Shown piece by piece: positions 1 through 5,722 of a stretch of 6,514 nt of DNA. Below the pieces are notes generated by a model. It did no database searches. It worked only from the letters and a program-made list of their open reading frames with translations, and was not told the origin of the DNA. The position numbers and the translations under genes are program-made. How positions within the stretch are numbered: position 1 is the first letter of the stretch; each line of letters begins with the position of its first letter. Where the stretch lies: contig CAMIME010000071.1 of the NCBI GenBank assembly GCA_946221035.1, forward strand, positions 1 through 6,514, written 5' to 3'. Source of the DNA: an uncultured Campylobacter sp. Its GTDB lineage: Bacteria > Actinomycetota > Actinomycetes > Mycobacteriales > Mycobacteriaceae.

Positions 1-51
<51 letters not shown>

Positions 52-115
52 AAACTTGTAAGCAAAACAAGGCCGTGAAAAGCCCAAACACTAGCAAAAC
101 AAAAACATCCCAATT

Positions 116-132
116 CACACCCCACCAACAAC
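116..132. repeat. 17-bp direct repeat, copy 1 (16S-proximal)
   Basis: CACACCCCACCAACAAC on the plus strand (GTTGTTGGTGGGGTGTG on the rRNA strand) recurs exactly at 520-536. This copy lies about 65 nt upstream of the 16S 5' end. The other copy overlaps the -35 and spacer of the predicted rRNA promoter. The A/C bias of the region raises the odds of chance similarity, but a 17-base exact match is longer than the other repeats noticed here. Confidence 0.6.
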
Positions 133-337
133 CAACAAAGGCCGCCAACAGAGCGCGGGGTTAATAGGTGAGCATCCGACGAGGGACACACCCACCCACC
201 AACCACAAACAAATGACATCAAACAATGCGTCTAAGCCACCCACAGCGCCGCCATCGAGACTTCACGACACCACAACCAGCACACACCCACAAACAGGGC
301 GCACACACCACAAGACACCACAAACAAAAAATGCATT

Positions 338-362
338 GGCACACTATCGAGTTCTCACACAA
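338..362 (-). promoter_or_regulatory. boxA-like antitermination motif in the rRNA leader
   Basis: The minus strand reads TGTGAGAACTCGATAGTGTG at 341-360. It closely resembles the TTTGAGAACTCAATAG-type boxA element known from mycobacterial and corynebacterial rRNA leaders and spacers, where NusB/NusE load to protect the transcript from Rho. Its place within the leader, downstream of the promoter and before 16S, is as expected. I identified it from memory of the motif, not by alignment. Confidence 0.65.
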
Positions 363-506
363 CACCAGCACACCCAACCAACCAGACACTCACGTCCGGC
401 AATCAGATGACTAGGAATCCACCAGCACTCGTTTTCCTACCGCCACACAAACCAGAAACCGAATCTCACGGTCTTCCCAGCGGGGCGTTGTCGGTCGCGC
501 TGACTC

Positions 507-540
507 GATATAAGTTACACACACCCCACCAACAACACAA
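507..540 (-). promoter_or_regulatory. Predicted rRNA operon promoter
   Basis: On the minus strand two overlapping sigma-70-type pairs can be read. One is TTGTTG (530-535), 17 bp, TATATC (507-512). The other is TTGTGT (535-540), 17 bp, TAACTT (512-517). Either would start transcription near 500, giving a ~450-nt leader before 16S. This is the best promoter-like sequence between the permease gene and 16S. No -35 is perfect, and a closer additional promoter cannot be excluded. Confidence 0.5.
520..536. repeat. 17-bp direct repeat, copy 2 (promoter-overlapping)
   Basis: This is an exact second copy of the sequence at 116-132. Here, on the minus strand, it supplies the TTGTTG candidate -35 (530-535) and most of the 17-bp spacer of the predicted rRNA promoter. 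At copy 1 the same distance leads to ATGTTT instead of a -10-like sequence, so only this copy looks like a promoter. Confidence 0.6.
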
Positions 541-562
541 ACCCCCAGCACAACACGGGTTT
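539..562 (-). terminator. Possible weak hairpin terminator after the ABC permease gene
   Basis: Directly after the permease stop, the minus strand can form AAACCC (562-557) paired with GGGTTT (544-539) around a 12-nt loop, followed by GTGTTGTTGG, which is U-rich but not a clean U-run. The stem is short, so termination may be leaky. The hairpin overlaps the distal candidate -35 of the rRNA promoter. Confidence 0.3.
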
Positions 563-1600
563 TTACGAACCGGTTAAAGCGTCGATACGGGGCTTGAAGT
601 TCAACTTGCCGGCCGCGTAAAACGCCAGCAGCACTGCCCCTAGAACGAAGATCACCCCTGCGATAGCGAGCGCCACGGATGCGAGAGTTCCGTTCGGCTC
701 TGAGCGGATATCGAACAGGCTCCCCATAGTGAAGTACAGGAGGAAGGCACACAGGATCGCAGGCGTGTTGAAGCGGATCCGGCTGCCGGCGCCACCGACG
801 ATGACCGCGAATGCGCCCACAGCGGCGACGAGAATCGCGGTCAGTGTGAGGCGGGGAAGCCCGAGCGTCCCAGCTATCGCGAGATTCACTACGTATGCAA
901 GGGCCCCGAAGATCAGTGCCGCCGCGGCGGCCGCGGCGACAGTGTGCGCAATCCATGTTCTCCGCGGGATCCCGTAGGCCGCTGCATGCTGCGGGCCAGG
1001 GGAGTCGGCTGTGACGCTGGCGTGCGCGCAGTACCAAATGAGTACTGGAAGCCCCGCTACGAACGTCCGGAACTCGGCCTGATCGATGAAGCTGGTGAGG
1101 TAGTAGGTCGCGTTGAGGGCGCACGCGATGGCGACGGCCCACAACAGATGCGGCTTCCAGATCACCTCGTAGAGCAAGGAACGGTCTCCGAGTTCGCTAG
1201 CGCGGGGGCCTTTCTCCTCTGTGGGATCCGCCTGCGGCAGGTACCTCGCGGCGAGCGCGCATCCCGCCACGACGGCGCCCAGCGCGCCGAGGGCGCCGAT
1301 CCAGTCAGGTCGTGCAAACAATCCCACCACCGCCGAAATCGCGACGGCGGGTACGGCAACCCACGCGACAGCGGTGAGCGCTCGATGCCGCGGAATGCCG
1401 TATGCGGTGAACGCGGATTCCTCCGGAAGCAGGATTCCGAACAGAAACAGCGTCAGCATGGCTGGGCCGACGACCTGCACAAATACGTTATCGAGCCACA
1501 CAACCGCGACGCTGAGCATCACCCCGGTGGGAAGCATGTACAGCAGGCGCCAGAGGGAACTGGCGGTGAACTGGTGTTTAAGCAGAGCGGCGATATGCAT
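563..1600 (-). CDS. ABC transporter permease (integral membrane, ~10 TM)
   Basis: A 345-residue, highly hydrophobic protein, the probable membrane partner of the ATPase encoded just upstream. Hydrophobic stretches suggest about ten membrane segments (roughly residues 17-36, 40-58, 74-96, 101-120, 152-170, 181-197, 217-243, 250-270, 279-293, 305-329). The two halves look related: YGIPRH at 67-72 and YGIPRR at 209-214 each follow a hydrophobic segment and precede a long one, so the protein may be a fused duplication of a ~170-aa unit. The charged loop at 122-146 would link the halves. The start ATG is set by GGAGGT at 1608-1613, 7 nt upstream, and lies immediately after the TAA of the ATPase gene, implying coupled translation. 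The substrate is unknown. YtrA-linked ABC systems are tied to envelope or antibiotic stress, but that is inference here. Confidence 0.85.
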   Translation of the reverse strand: MHIAALLKHQFTASSLWRLLYMLPTGVMLSVAVVWLDNVFVQVVGPAMLTLFLFGILLPEESAFTAYGIPRHRALTAVAWVAVPAVAISAVVGLFARPDWIGALGALGAVVAGCALAARYLPQADPTEEKGPRASELGDRSLLYEVIWKPHLLWAVAIACALNATYYLTSFIDQAEFRTFVAGLPVLIWYCAHASVTADSPGPQHAAAYGIPRRTWIAHTVAAAAAAALIFGALAYVVNLAIAGTLGLPRLTLTAILVAAVGAFAVIVGGAGSRIRFNTPAILCAFLLYFTMGSLFDIRSEPNGTLASVALAIAGVIFVLGAVLLAFYAAGKLNFKPRIDALTGS

Positions 1601-2365
1601 TTAGGACACCTCCAAAGCGTGTTCGATGAGATCGTCGAAGCGTGCGGGGCGGGCGTGGCGCGGGGCATCGTCGAGAAGCAAAAGCTCCTTGCCGGAGACG
1701 GCATACGCGTCGGCGTCTCCAGGGAGGATGGAGTGCGCGATGCGGCCGTCGCGGCCGAGGATCACGGCGGTGTCGAGGACTTTTGCCGCATCTTCGATGT
1801 GGTGGGTGGCCATGACGATGGTGCGGCCGGTGTCCGCTTGGGCCAAGAGGTGGCGGTAGAAGACGCTGGTGTTGTGGGTGTCGAGACCGACGTAGGGTTC
1901 GTCGAGAAGCAGAAGCTCCGTGCGGGAGGCCAGGCCGATGATGATGGCGAGCATGGCGCGCTGGCCGCGGGAAAGGTTGGAGTATGTGGTGGCCAGGTCG
2001 AGGTTGAAGTCGCTTGTGAGCTCGTCGGCGAATGCCTGGTCCCACGTGGGGTAGCGCAGCAGCGCGCCCTTGAGCACGTTCGCGGCGGACCAGGCGCCGG
2101 GGTAGGCGGTGTCGACGCCGGTCAGGCACGTGCGGTCCATGACGCGGGCGTTGTCGAAGGGCACCTCGCCGAAGACCTCGACCGTGCCAGCGGTGGGTTT
2201 CATCTGCCCGCCGATGATGGAGAGCAAGGTGGATTTGCCGACGCCGTTGCGGCCAAGCAGGCCGTGAATGCCGGCACCGAGCTCCAGGTCGACGCCGGTG
2301 AGGACGTGCTTTTTGCCGAAGGAGCGGGTGAGGCCGCGGGTTGAGATGGTCACGGGTGCGGTCAT
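1601..2365 (-). CDS. ABC transporter ATP-binding protein
   Basis: A 254-residue cytoplasmic nucleotide-binding subunit that would power the adjacent permease. Visible motifs are Walker A GRNGVGKST (38-46), ABC signature LSRGQ (131-135, Arg in place of the usual first Gly), Walker B LLLLDEP (151-157, Asp155 and catalytic Glu156), D-loop GLD (160-162) and switch His188 in ATHH. The Q-loop region after Walker A (about 76-92, DRTCLTGVDTAYPGAW) shows no obvious Gln, which is unusual. The length is typical of a single ABC domain. The ATG start overlaps the TGA stop of the repressor gene (ATGA), and the TAA stop abuts the permease ATG, so the three genes form one tightly coupled operon. The substrate cannot be read from the ATPase. 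Confidence 0.93.
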   Translation of the reverse strand: MTAPVTISTRGLTRSFGKKHVLTGVDLELGAGIHGLLGRNGVGKSTLLSIIGGQMKPTAGTVEVFGEVPFDNARVMDRTCLTGVDTAYPGAWSAANVLKGALLRYPTWDQAFADELTSDFNLDLATTYSNLSRGQRAMLAIIIGLASRTELLLLDEPYVGLDTHNTSVFYRHLLAQADTGRTIVMATHHIEDAAKVLDTAVILGRDGRIAHSILPGDADAYAVSGKELLLLDDAPRHARPARFDDLIEHALEVS

Positions 2366-2736
2366 TGGTACATGCCTCTGCTTTCTGCGACGCGGTCGAT
2401 GAGGTCGTGGAGTTCGGCGCGGGTGGTGCCGAGGTGGAGGGCTTCGTCGATGAGCGGGGCGACGAACTGGCCGGCGAACGCGTCGCGGCGCTGCGCCAGG
2501 ATGCGCTCGCGGGCACCGTCTGCGACGAACATGCCCAGGCCGCGCCGTTTTTCCAGCACGCCCGAATCCGCCAACAGGGTCAGTCCCTTGCGCGCCGTGG
2601 CCGGGTTGATTTCGTGGAACTCCGCCAGCTGGTTTTGCGACGGGGCGCGCTGGCCGGGCGCGAGAGAGCCGTCCACAATGAGGTCTTCGACGAAGCGGGC
2701 GACCTGGATGAAAAGCGGCTCGGCGTCCGGGTTCAT
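2362..2736 (-). CDS. GntR-family transcriptional regulator, YtrA-like
   Basis: A 124-residue DNA-binding regulator, probably the repressor of its own ABC operon. The N-terminal winged helix-turn-helix spans about residues 8-73 and includes PLFIQVARFVEDLIVDGSL, the APGQRAPSQNQLAEF helix region and NPATARKGLTLLADSGVLEKRRGLGMFV, the hallmark GntR pattern. The C-terminal part (about 74-124) is only a short helical segment, as in the YtrA subfamily, which lacks a large effector domain. I chose the ATG at 2734-2736 because AGGAGG (2741-2746) sits 4 nt upstream; a longer frame to 2829 adds 31 residues that do not look like GntR. The stop overlaps the ATPase start. A promoter and palindromic operator lie just upstream. 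The inducing signal is unknown. Confidence 0.92.
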   Translation of the reverse strand: MNPDAEPLFIQVARFVEDLIVDGSLAPGQRAPSQNQLAEFHEINPATARKGLTLLADSGVLEKRRGLGMFVADGARERILAQRRDAFAGQFVAPLIDEALHLGTTRAELHDLIDRVAESRGMYQ

Positions 2737-2765
2737 GGCACCTCCTCGGTCACATAGTTGGTTAG

Positions 2766-2781
2766 TTAGTTGAGTAACTAA
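2766..2781. promoter_or_regulatory. Palindromic operator, probable GntR autoregulatory site
   Basis: TTAGTT-GAGT-AACTAA is a perfect 6-bp inverted repeat around a 4-nt spacer. It sits one base downstream of the predicted -10 of the repressor-ABC operon, where a bound dimer would block transcription. GntR regulators bind such two-fold symmetric sites. Adjacent tandem GTTA/AGTT units (2755-2771) extend the left side and may add a further half-site. Assigning the adjacent GntR protein to it is inference. Confidence 0.65.
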
Positions 2782-2782
2782 G

Positions 2783-2812
2783 TAGATAGCACACGGAGCC
2801 GTCGGGAAGCAA
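2783..2812 (-). promoter_or_regulatory. Promoter of the gntR-ABC operon
   Basis: On the minus strand: TTGCTT (-35, 2807-2812), 18 bp, TATCTA (-10, 2783-2788) with a TGC extension just upstream (extended -10). Transcription would start around 2775, inside the palindrome at 2766-2781, leaving a ~40-nt leader to the repressor ATG. Confidence 0.6.
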
Positions 2813-2839
2813 GGGCTCGTGGTACGCACGGCGAACTTC

Positions 2840-2868
2840 GTGCAAAATGGGACGGGAAACTCTATTTA
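2840..2868 (+). promoter_or_regulatory. Tentative promoter of the NYN-domain gene
   Basis: TATTTA at 2863-2868 could be a -10, with a poor -35 (GTGCAA, 2840-2845) 17 bp upstream. This AT-richer stretch is the only promoter-like sequence before the gene. The leader would be about 22 nt. Confidence 0.3.
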
Positions 2869-2896
2869 GCAACGAAGAAAACGGAATTTAGGAGCC

Positions 2897-4219
2897 ATGA
2901 TTGAACGCACACTCGTGTTCGTGGATACGTCGTACCTGCTCGCGAGCTTTTACAACTCGTGGGAGATCGGCGCACGCGCACAGTTAGAAATCGATTTGCC
3001 CGAGGTTGTAGCGACGCTGGGGAAGATGATTACGAACCAGCTGCATCAACCCATCCATAGACAGCTCTGGTACGACGGCATCCCCGACACCGGCCCGCAC
3101 CGCTACCAACGCGCACTGCGCACGTGTGACGGGGTGCAGCTGCGCACGGGCCAACTCATCGAGTGGGGGGAGCGCAGGACGCAGAAGGGCGTGGATACCC
3201 GCCTCGTTGCGGACCTCGTGATCAACGCGGCGTCAGAGAAATTCACCGACTACGTGCTGGTTTCCGGCGACGCCGACATGATCCCGGGCGTCGAGGAAGT
3301 GACCAACCGCGGAGCGCGCATGCACCTCTACGGTTTCGGGTGGGACTCCATGTCCTCCGCCCTGCGCCACGCGTGCGACACCACCACCATCCTCGACCCC
3401 CGCGAGGACTTCGCCGAGGCCATGCAGCTGCAGATCCTCGAAGGGCCGCTGCCACCCACCATCAGGGAGCGCCCGCTTAACGACGCAGCCCCGGTCGACA
3501 CCGACGAAGGCCCCACCGCCGTCCCGGGGTTCGGGCCAGATCCACTGCGACCGGAAGAGCCTGCGGAGGCGGCTATGGAGTCGAACCCGCAGGAGAACGA
3601 GCCGAAGCGCACGCCGACACCGGCGGAGATCGTGGGTGCGCACCCCTCCGAGCAGCGAACGAAGGCGCCGGAGTCCCCCGAGCTGGACGAGCCCTCCGAG
3701 GCGCAGGTGGAAGCCAACAACGAGGCCAACAAGCCCGGCAACCAGCAGGTCACGGGGGAACCGGACGTGCCGCGCGCACCGGCTGCTCCTGTGGCACCTA
3801 CCGGGGAAGCGGCCGCGCAGCCCACAACCGAGCAGCCTGCAGCCGAGCAGTCCGCTGCGCCGAAGCCCGGCCCGAAACCCGCGCCAAAGCCCTCCATGAT
3901 GGCGCCGCGGCGCAAACTGCGCTCGCGCTACGTGCCGCTGCCGGAGGAGGTTTGGACGTCCGCGGGATTCCAAACCCCCTACGACGTGGGCCAGCAGTAC
4001 GCGGCGTGGTGGTACGAAAACGCGGCCACGCTCGAACAGCGCGACAGCGCCCACCTGCTCTCAGGCGGTGGGCTGCCGCCCGAGATTGATCGGCCGCTCC
4101 TGCAGTTCGCGTGCGAGACGCTGCACGAATACACCCTCACGGAAACTCAGCGGGTGAACCTGCGCGATGGGTTCCACTCCGGTATCCGCGGGGTGTTAAT
4201 CAACATCCAGCGCAACTAG
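2897..4219 (+). CDS. NYN-domain (PIN-like, LabA/DUF88) putative RNase
   Basis: A 440-residue protein. Residues 1-170 form an NYN domain, a PIN-like metal-dependent nuclease fold. Candidate metal-binding acidic residues are Asp10 (FVDTSYLL), Asp100 (KGVDTRLVADLV, with Asp106) and Asp125/Asp127 (SGDADMIP), in the expected order, so the site looks intact. Residues ~185-338 are a Pro/Glu/Ala-rich, probably disordered linker with PAAEQ and PKPGPKPAPKP runs. Residues ~340-438 form a second, conserved-looking domain (RYVPLPEEVW...YDVGQQYAAWWYENA) that I cannot name. The ATG is the only start keeping Asp10: a stop at 2867-2869 and no earlier start codon bound it. AGGAG (2890-2894) leaves only 2 nt before the ATG, an unusually short gap. 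It is divergent from gntR and overlaps pspA tail to tail. Likely RNA cleavage; targets unknown. Confidence 0.85.
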   Translation: MIERTLVFVDTSYLLASFYNSWEIGARAQLEIDLPEVVATLGKMITNQLHQPIHRQLWYDGIPDTGPHRYQRALRTCDGVQLRTGQLIEWGERRTQKGVDTRLVADLVINAASEKFTDYVLVSGDADMIPGVEEVTNRGARMHLYGFGWDSMSSALRHACDTTTILDPREDFAEAMQLQILEGPLPPTIRERPLNDAAPVDTDEGPTAVPGFGPDPLRPEEPAEAAMESNPQENEPKRTPTPAEIVGAHPSEQRTKAPESPELDEPSEAQVEANNEANKPGNQQVTGEPDVPRAPAAPVAPTGEAAAQPTTEQPAAEQSAAPKPGPKPAPKPSMMAPRRKLRSRYVPLPEEVWTSAGFQTPYDVGQQYAAWWYENAATLEQRDSAHLLSGGGLPPEIDRPLLQFACETLHEYTLTETQRVNLRDGFHSGIRGVLINIQRN

Positions 4220-4224
4220 TTGCG
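4211..4224. other. Palindrome carrying the stop codons of two convergent genes
   Basis: CGCAACTAGTTGCG is a perfect 14-bp palindrome. On the plus strand its first nine bases read CGC AAC TAG, ending the NYN protein; on the minus strand the same nine bases end PspA. The genes overlap by the 4 bp CTAG. As RNA it gives a 5-bp stem with a 4-nt loop on either strand. There is no U-run, so it is at best a weak bidirectional terminator. Confidence 0.85.
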
Positions 4225-5142
4225 CGTGGCGTCCTCGCTGCTCTCGCGTTTCCCGTCTTCATCGGCGTCATCGGCGTCCATGTAGGCGGCGGCGTCGGCG
4301 AGGATGTCGTCGACGCTCGCGGCGGAGCCTGAGGTCGGAGTTTCTACCTTCTCCGGCTCCGCATCTTCTGCCGTTTCGCCAGCTTCCAGCTCGCCCGCGG
4401 TGCCCGCCTCGAGTTCGTTGCCGCCGTTCATGGAGGCGCGGATCTGCTCCAGGCGCGAGGCCGCAGCCATGTCGGTGGCGCTGGCCTCGATCTCGGCCAT
4501 CCGATCACCCATCGAGTTTTCCGCAAGCTCCTGGGCACCGAGGGCGTTGGCGTAGCGGCGCTCGATCTTGTCGCGCACGCCGTCCAGCGTGGGCACGTTG
4601 TCGTTGGCGGTGATGGCGTTCATCGAATCCATCGTCGCGGCGGTCTGCTCCTGCATCTTCGCCTGGTTCAGCTGGGACTCGAGCTGGGAGACCTGGGACA
4701 GCTGCTCCTTCAGGCGCGCCTCGGACTGCTGCTGCTTCGCCTGCGCCTCGCTCGCTGCCTGATCGGCGGAAGCATAAGCCTGCTTGACCTGCTCCAGCTC
4801 CTGCTCCACGGAGACGAGCTGGGTGGCAATGACCTCGGCGGTGGAGTTGAACTGCTGCGCCTTCTCCGCATCCCCGGCGGCGGCCGCCTTGTCAGCGGCG
4901 CCGAGGGCGGTGCGGGCCTTGGTCTGCAGGTCCTCCTGGGACTTGATCAGGCGGTCCAGCTTCATCTGCAGCTGGTTGCGGTTGCCAATGATCGCCGCCG
5001 CCTGCTGGGTGATCTCTTGGTGCTGCTGCTTGGCGGCCGCGACGGCCTGCTGGATTTGCACCCTCGGGTCAGCGTTCTGGTCGATCTTGGTGTCGAACGA
5101 CTGCATGAGGTAGTTCCAGCCTTTGCTGAACGGGTTGGCCAT
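4216..5142 (-). CDS. pspA: PspA/IM30 family envelope-stress protein
   Basis: A 308-residue phage-shock protein A homologue. PspA proteins bind and stabilise the inner face of a stressed cytoplasmic membrane and polymerise through long helices. The N terminus MANPFSKGWNYLM is the amphipathic membrane helix, followed by FDTKIDQNADPRVQIQQAV, then coiled coil at about 25-165 and the conserved DGVRDKIERRYANALGAQELAE segment (187-208). The last conserved motif is SRLEQIRASM (229-238), as in mycobacterial PspA. After that comes an acidic, Glu/Asp/Ala-rich tail of about 70 residues, longer than in E. coli PspA (222 aa). GAAAGG at 5151-5156 precedes the ATG. A possible -10, TACACT (5195-5200, minus strand), lies just past the thioredoxin terminator. 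It overlaps the NYN gene at its 3' end. Confidence 0.93.
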   Translation of the reverse strand: MANPFSKGWNYLMQSFDTKIDQNADPRVQIQQAVAAAKQQHQEITQQAAAIIGNRNQLQMKLDRLIKSQEDLQTKARTALGAADKAAAAGDAEKAQQFNSTAEVIATQLVSVEQELEQVKQAYASADQAASEAQAKQQQSEARLKEQLSQVSQLESQLNQAKMQEQTAATMDSMNAITANDNVPTLDGVRDKIERRYANALGAQELAENSMGDRMAEIEASATDMAAASRLEQIRASMNGGNELEAGTAGELEAGETAEDAEPEKVETPTSGSAASVDDILADAAAYMDADDADEDGKRESSEDATRN

Positions 5143-5202
5143 GGTGATGTCCTTTCGGGTTGAACCGGAGGTCGTCGGTAAGCAATGTGGGCCCAGTGTA
5201 TG

Positions 5203-5227
5203 AAAAAAGCGCCCGCGAGGGGCGCTT
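5203..5227 (-). terminator. Rho-independent terminator of the thioredoxin gene
   Basis: On the minus strand, AAGCGCCC (5227-5220) pairs with GGGCGCTT (5214-5207) around a 5-nt loop, followed by a run of six T (5208-5203). This 8-bp GC-rich stem with U-run is a textbook intrinsic terminator. It begins 14 nt after the thioredoxin stop and 60 nt before the pspA start, so pspA most likely has its own promoter. Confidence 0.93.
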
Positions 5228-5240
5228 CGTTTCGTGGGGG

Positions 5241-5606
5241 CTACTCCGCGTTCTGCTCGGCGATCTGGCGCTTGACCTCATCCATATCCAGCGCCTCGAC
5301 CTGGTTAATCAGGTCCTCGAAGGCGGCCGGCGGCAGCGCACCCGCGTTGCGGAAGACCATGATGCCGTCGCGGAAGGCCATCAGGGTGGGGATGGCCTGG
5401 ATATCGAGCCCGTGCGCCGTCATCTGGTTCGCTTCGGTGTCCAGCTTGGCAAAGGTGATGTTCTCGTGCTTCTCGCTCGCAGCCTCGTACGTTGGCGCGA
5501 ACTGGCGGCACGGGCCGCACCATTCCGCCCACGCATCAACGAAGACGATGCCGTCCTGGGTGACGGTCTCCTCGAATGTGGTGTCAGTGACATCGATGGT
5601 TGCCAT
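5241..5606 (-). CDS. Thioredoxin
   Basis: A 121-residue cytosolic thiol-disulfide oxidoreductase of the thioredoxin fold. The active site is WCGPC (29-33) in the classic AWAEWCGPCRQF context, with Asp24 of VFVDAWAEW buried near it and the cis-proline at AIPT (Pro73). The FRDG turn (78-81) and the C-terminal AFEDLINQV helix complete the fold. The length is a little over the usual 105-110, with ~15 extra charged residues at the C terminus. AGGAG at 5613-5617, 6 nt before the ATG, supports the start. It would reduce protein disulfides using electrons from thioredoxin reductase, which is not in this window. It lies upstream of pspA but is separated by a strong terminator, and it is divergent from the copper-binding genes. 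A weak upstream promoter may use TTGGAA (5691-5696) and TAGGGT (5670-5675) on the minus strand, though the 15-bp gap is short. Confidence 0.95.
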   Translation of the reverse strand: MATIDVTDTTFEETVTQDGIVFVDAWAEWCGPCRQFAPTYEAASEKHENITFAKLDTEANQMTAHGLDIQAIPTLMAFRDGIMVFRNAGALPPAAFEDLINQVEALDMDEVKRQIAEQNAE

Positions 5607-5722
5607 GTTTCGCTCCTACAAGGGTTCGTCGTTAAAGTTTTCAAACGTCAGCTGAACGTGGTTACTACAACCCTAACAACTTCAGGGCTATTCCAAGAGG
5701 CCCCCGAGGAGGCGCGCACAAA
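5607..5722. other. Divergent intergenic region, thioredoxin / HMA-like gene
   Basis: These 116 bp must hold the 5' signals for thioredoxin (minus) and the HMA-like/CopZ pair (plus). An 8-bp palindrome TCAGCTGA (5648-5655) flanked by two ACGT words is visible, as is the plus-strand GAGGAGG (5706-5712) ribosome binding site. I see no CsoR-type C5/G5 palindrome here and no strong plus-strand promoter. Confidence 0.45.

Larger units (their letters stand above)
52..500 (-). other. rRNA operon leader (precursor region upstream of 16S)
   Basis: About 450 nt between the predicted rRNA promoter and the 16S 5' end, with no credible gene. The short open frames here (plus-strand 168-410 and 226-414) have low-complexity Thr/His/Pro/Gln translations with no ribosome binding site, and I read them as chance. 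The transcribed (minus) strand is strikingly G/U-rich across roughly 100-400 and the plus strand is A/C-rich. This fits a long unstructured pre-rRNA leader removed by RNase processing. It contains a boxA-like motif (338-362) and one copy of a 17-bp direct repeat (116-132). The processing stems that pair with sequence 3' of 16S cannot be judged because that end is outside the window. Confidence 0.7.

Noticed and set aside
168..414. Plus-strand open frames encoding Thr/His/Pro/Gln-rich peptides upstream of 16S
   Set aside because: Low-complexity products of the A/C-rich rRNA leader, no ribosome binding site, and antisense to the rRNA precursor.
944..2344. 466-codon plus-strand open frame opposite the ABC genes
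   Set aside because: Antisense shadow of the clear ATPase and permease genes in GC-rich DNA; the translation has no recognisable domain.
2737..2829. N-terminal extension of the GntR gene to an upstream ATG
   Set aside because: The added 31 residues do not fit the family, cover the operator, and lack a ribosome binding site; the ATG at 2736 has AGGAGG.
3233..4054. 273-codon minus-strand open frame within the NYN gene
   Set aside because: Arg/Gly-rich shadow of the NYN coding frame, which has intact catalytic motifs.
5706..5716. C-rich/GAGG stretch considered as a second CsoR site
   Set aside because: Not palindromic and lacks the ATACCC...GGGTAT arms; it is simply a ribosome binding site.
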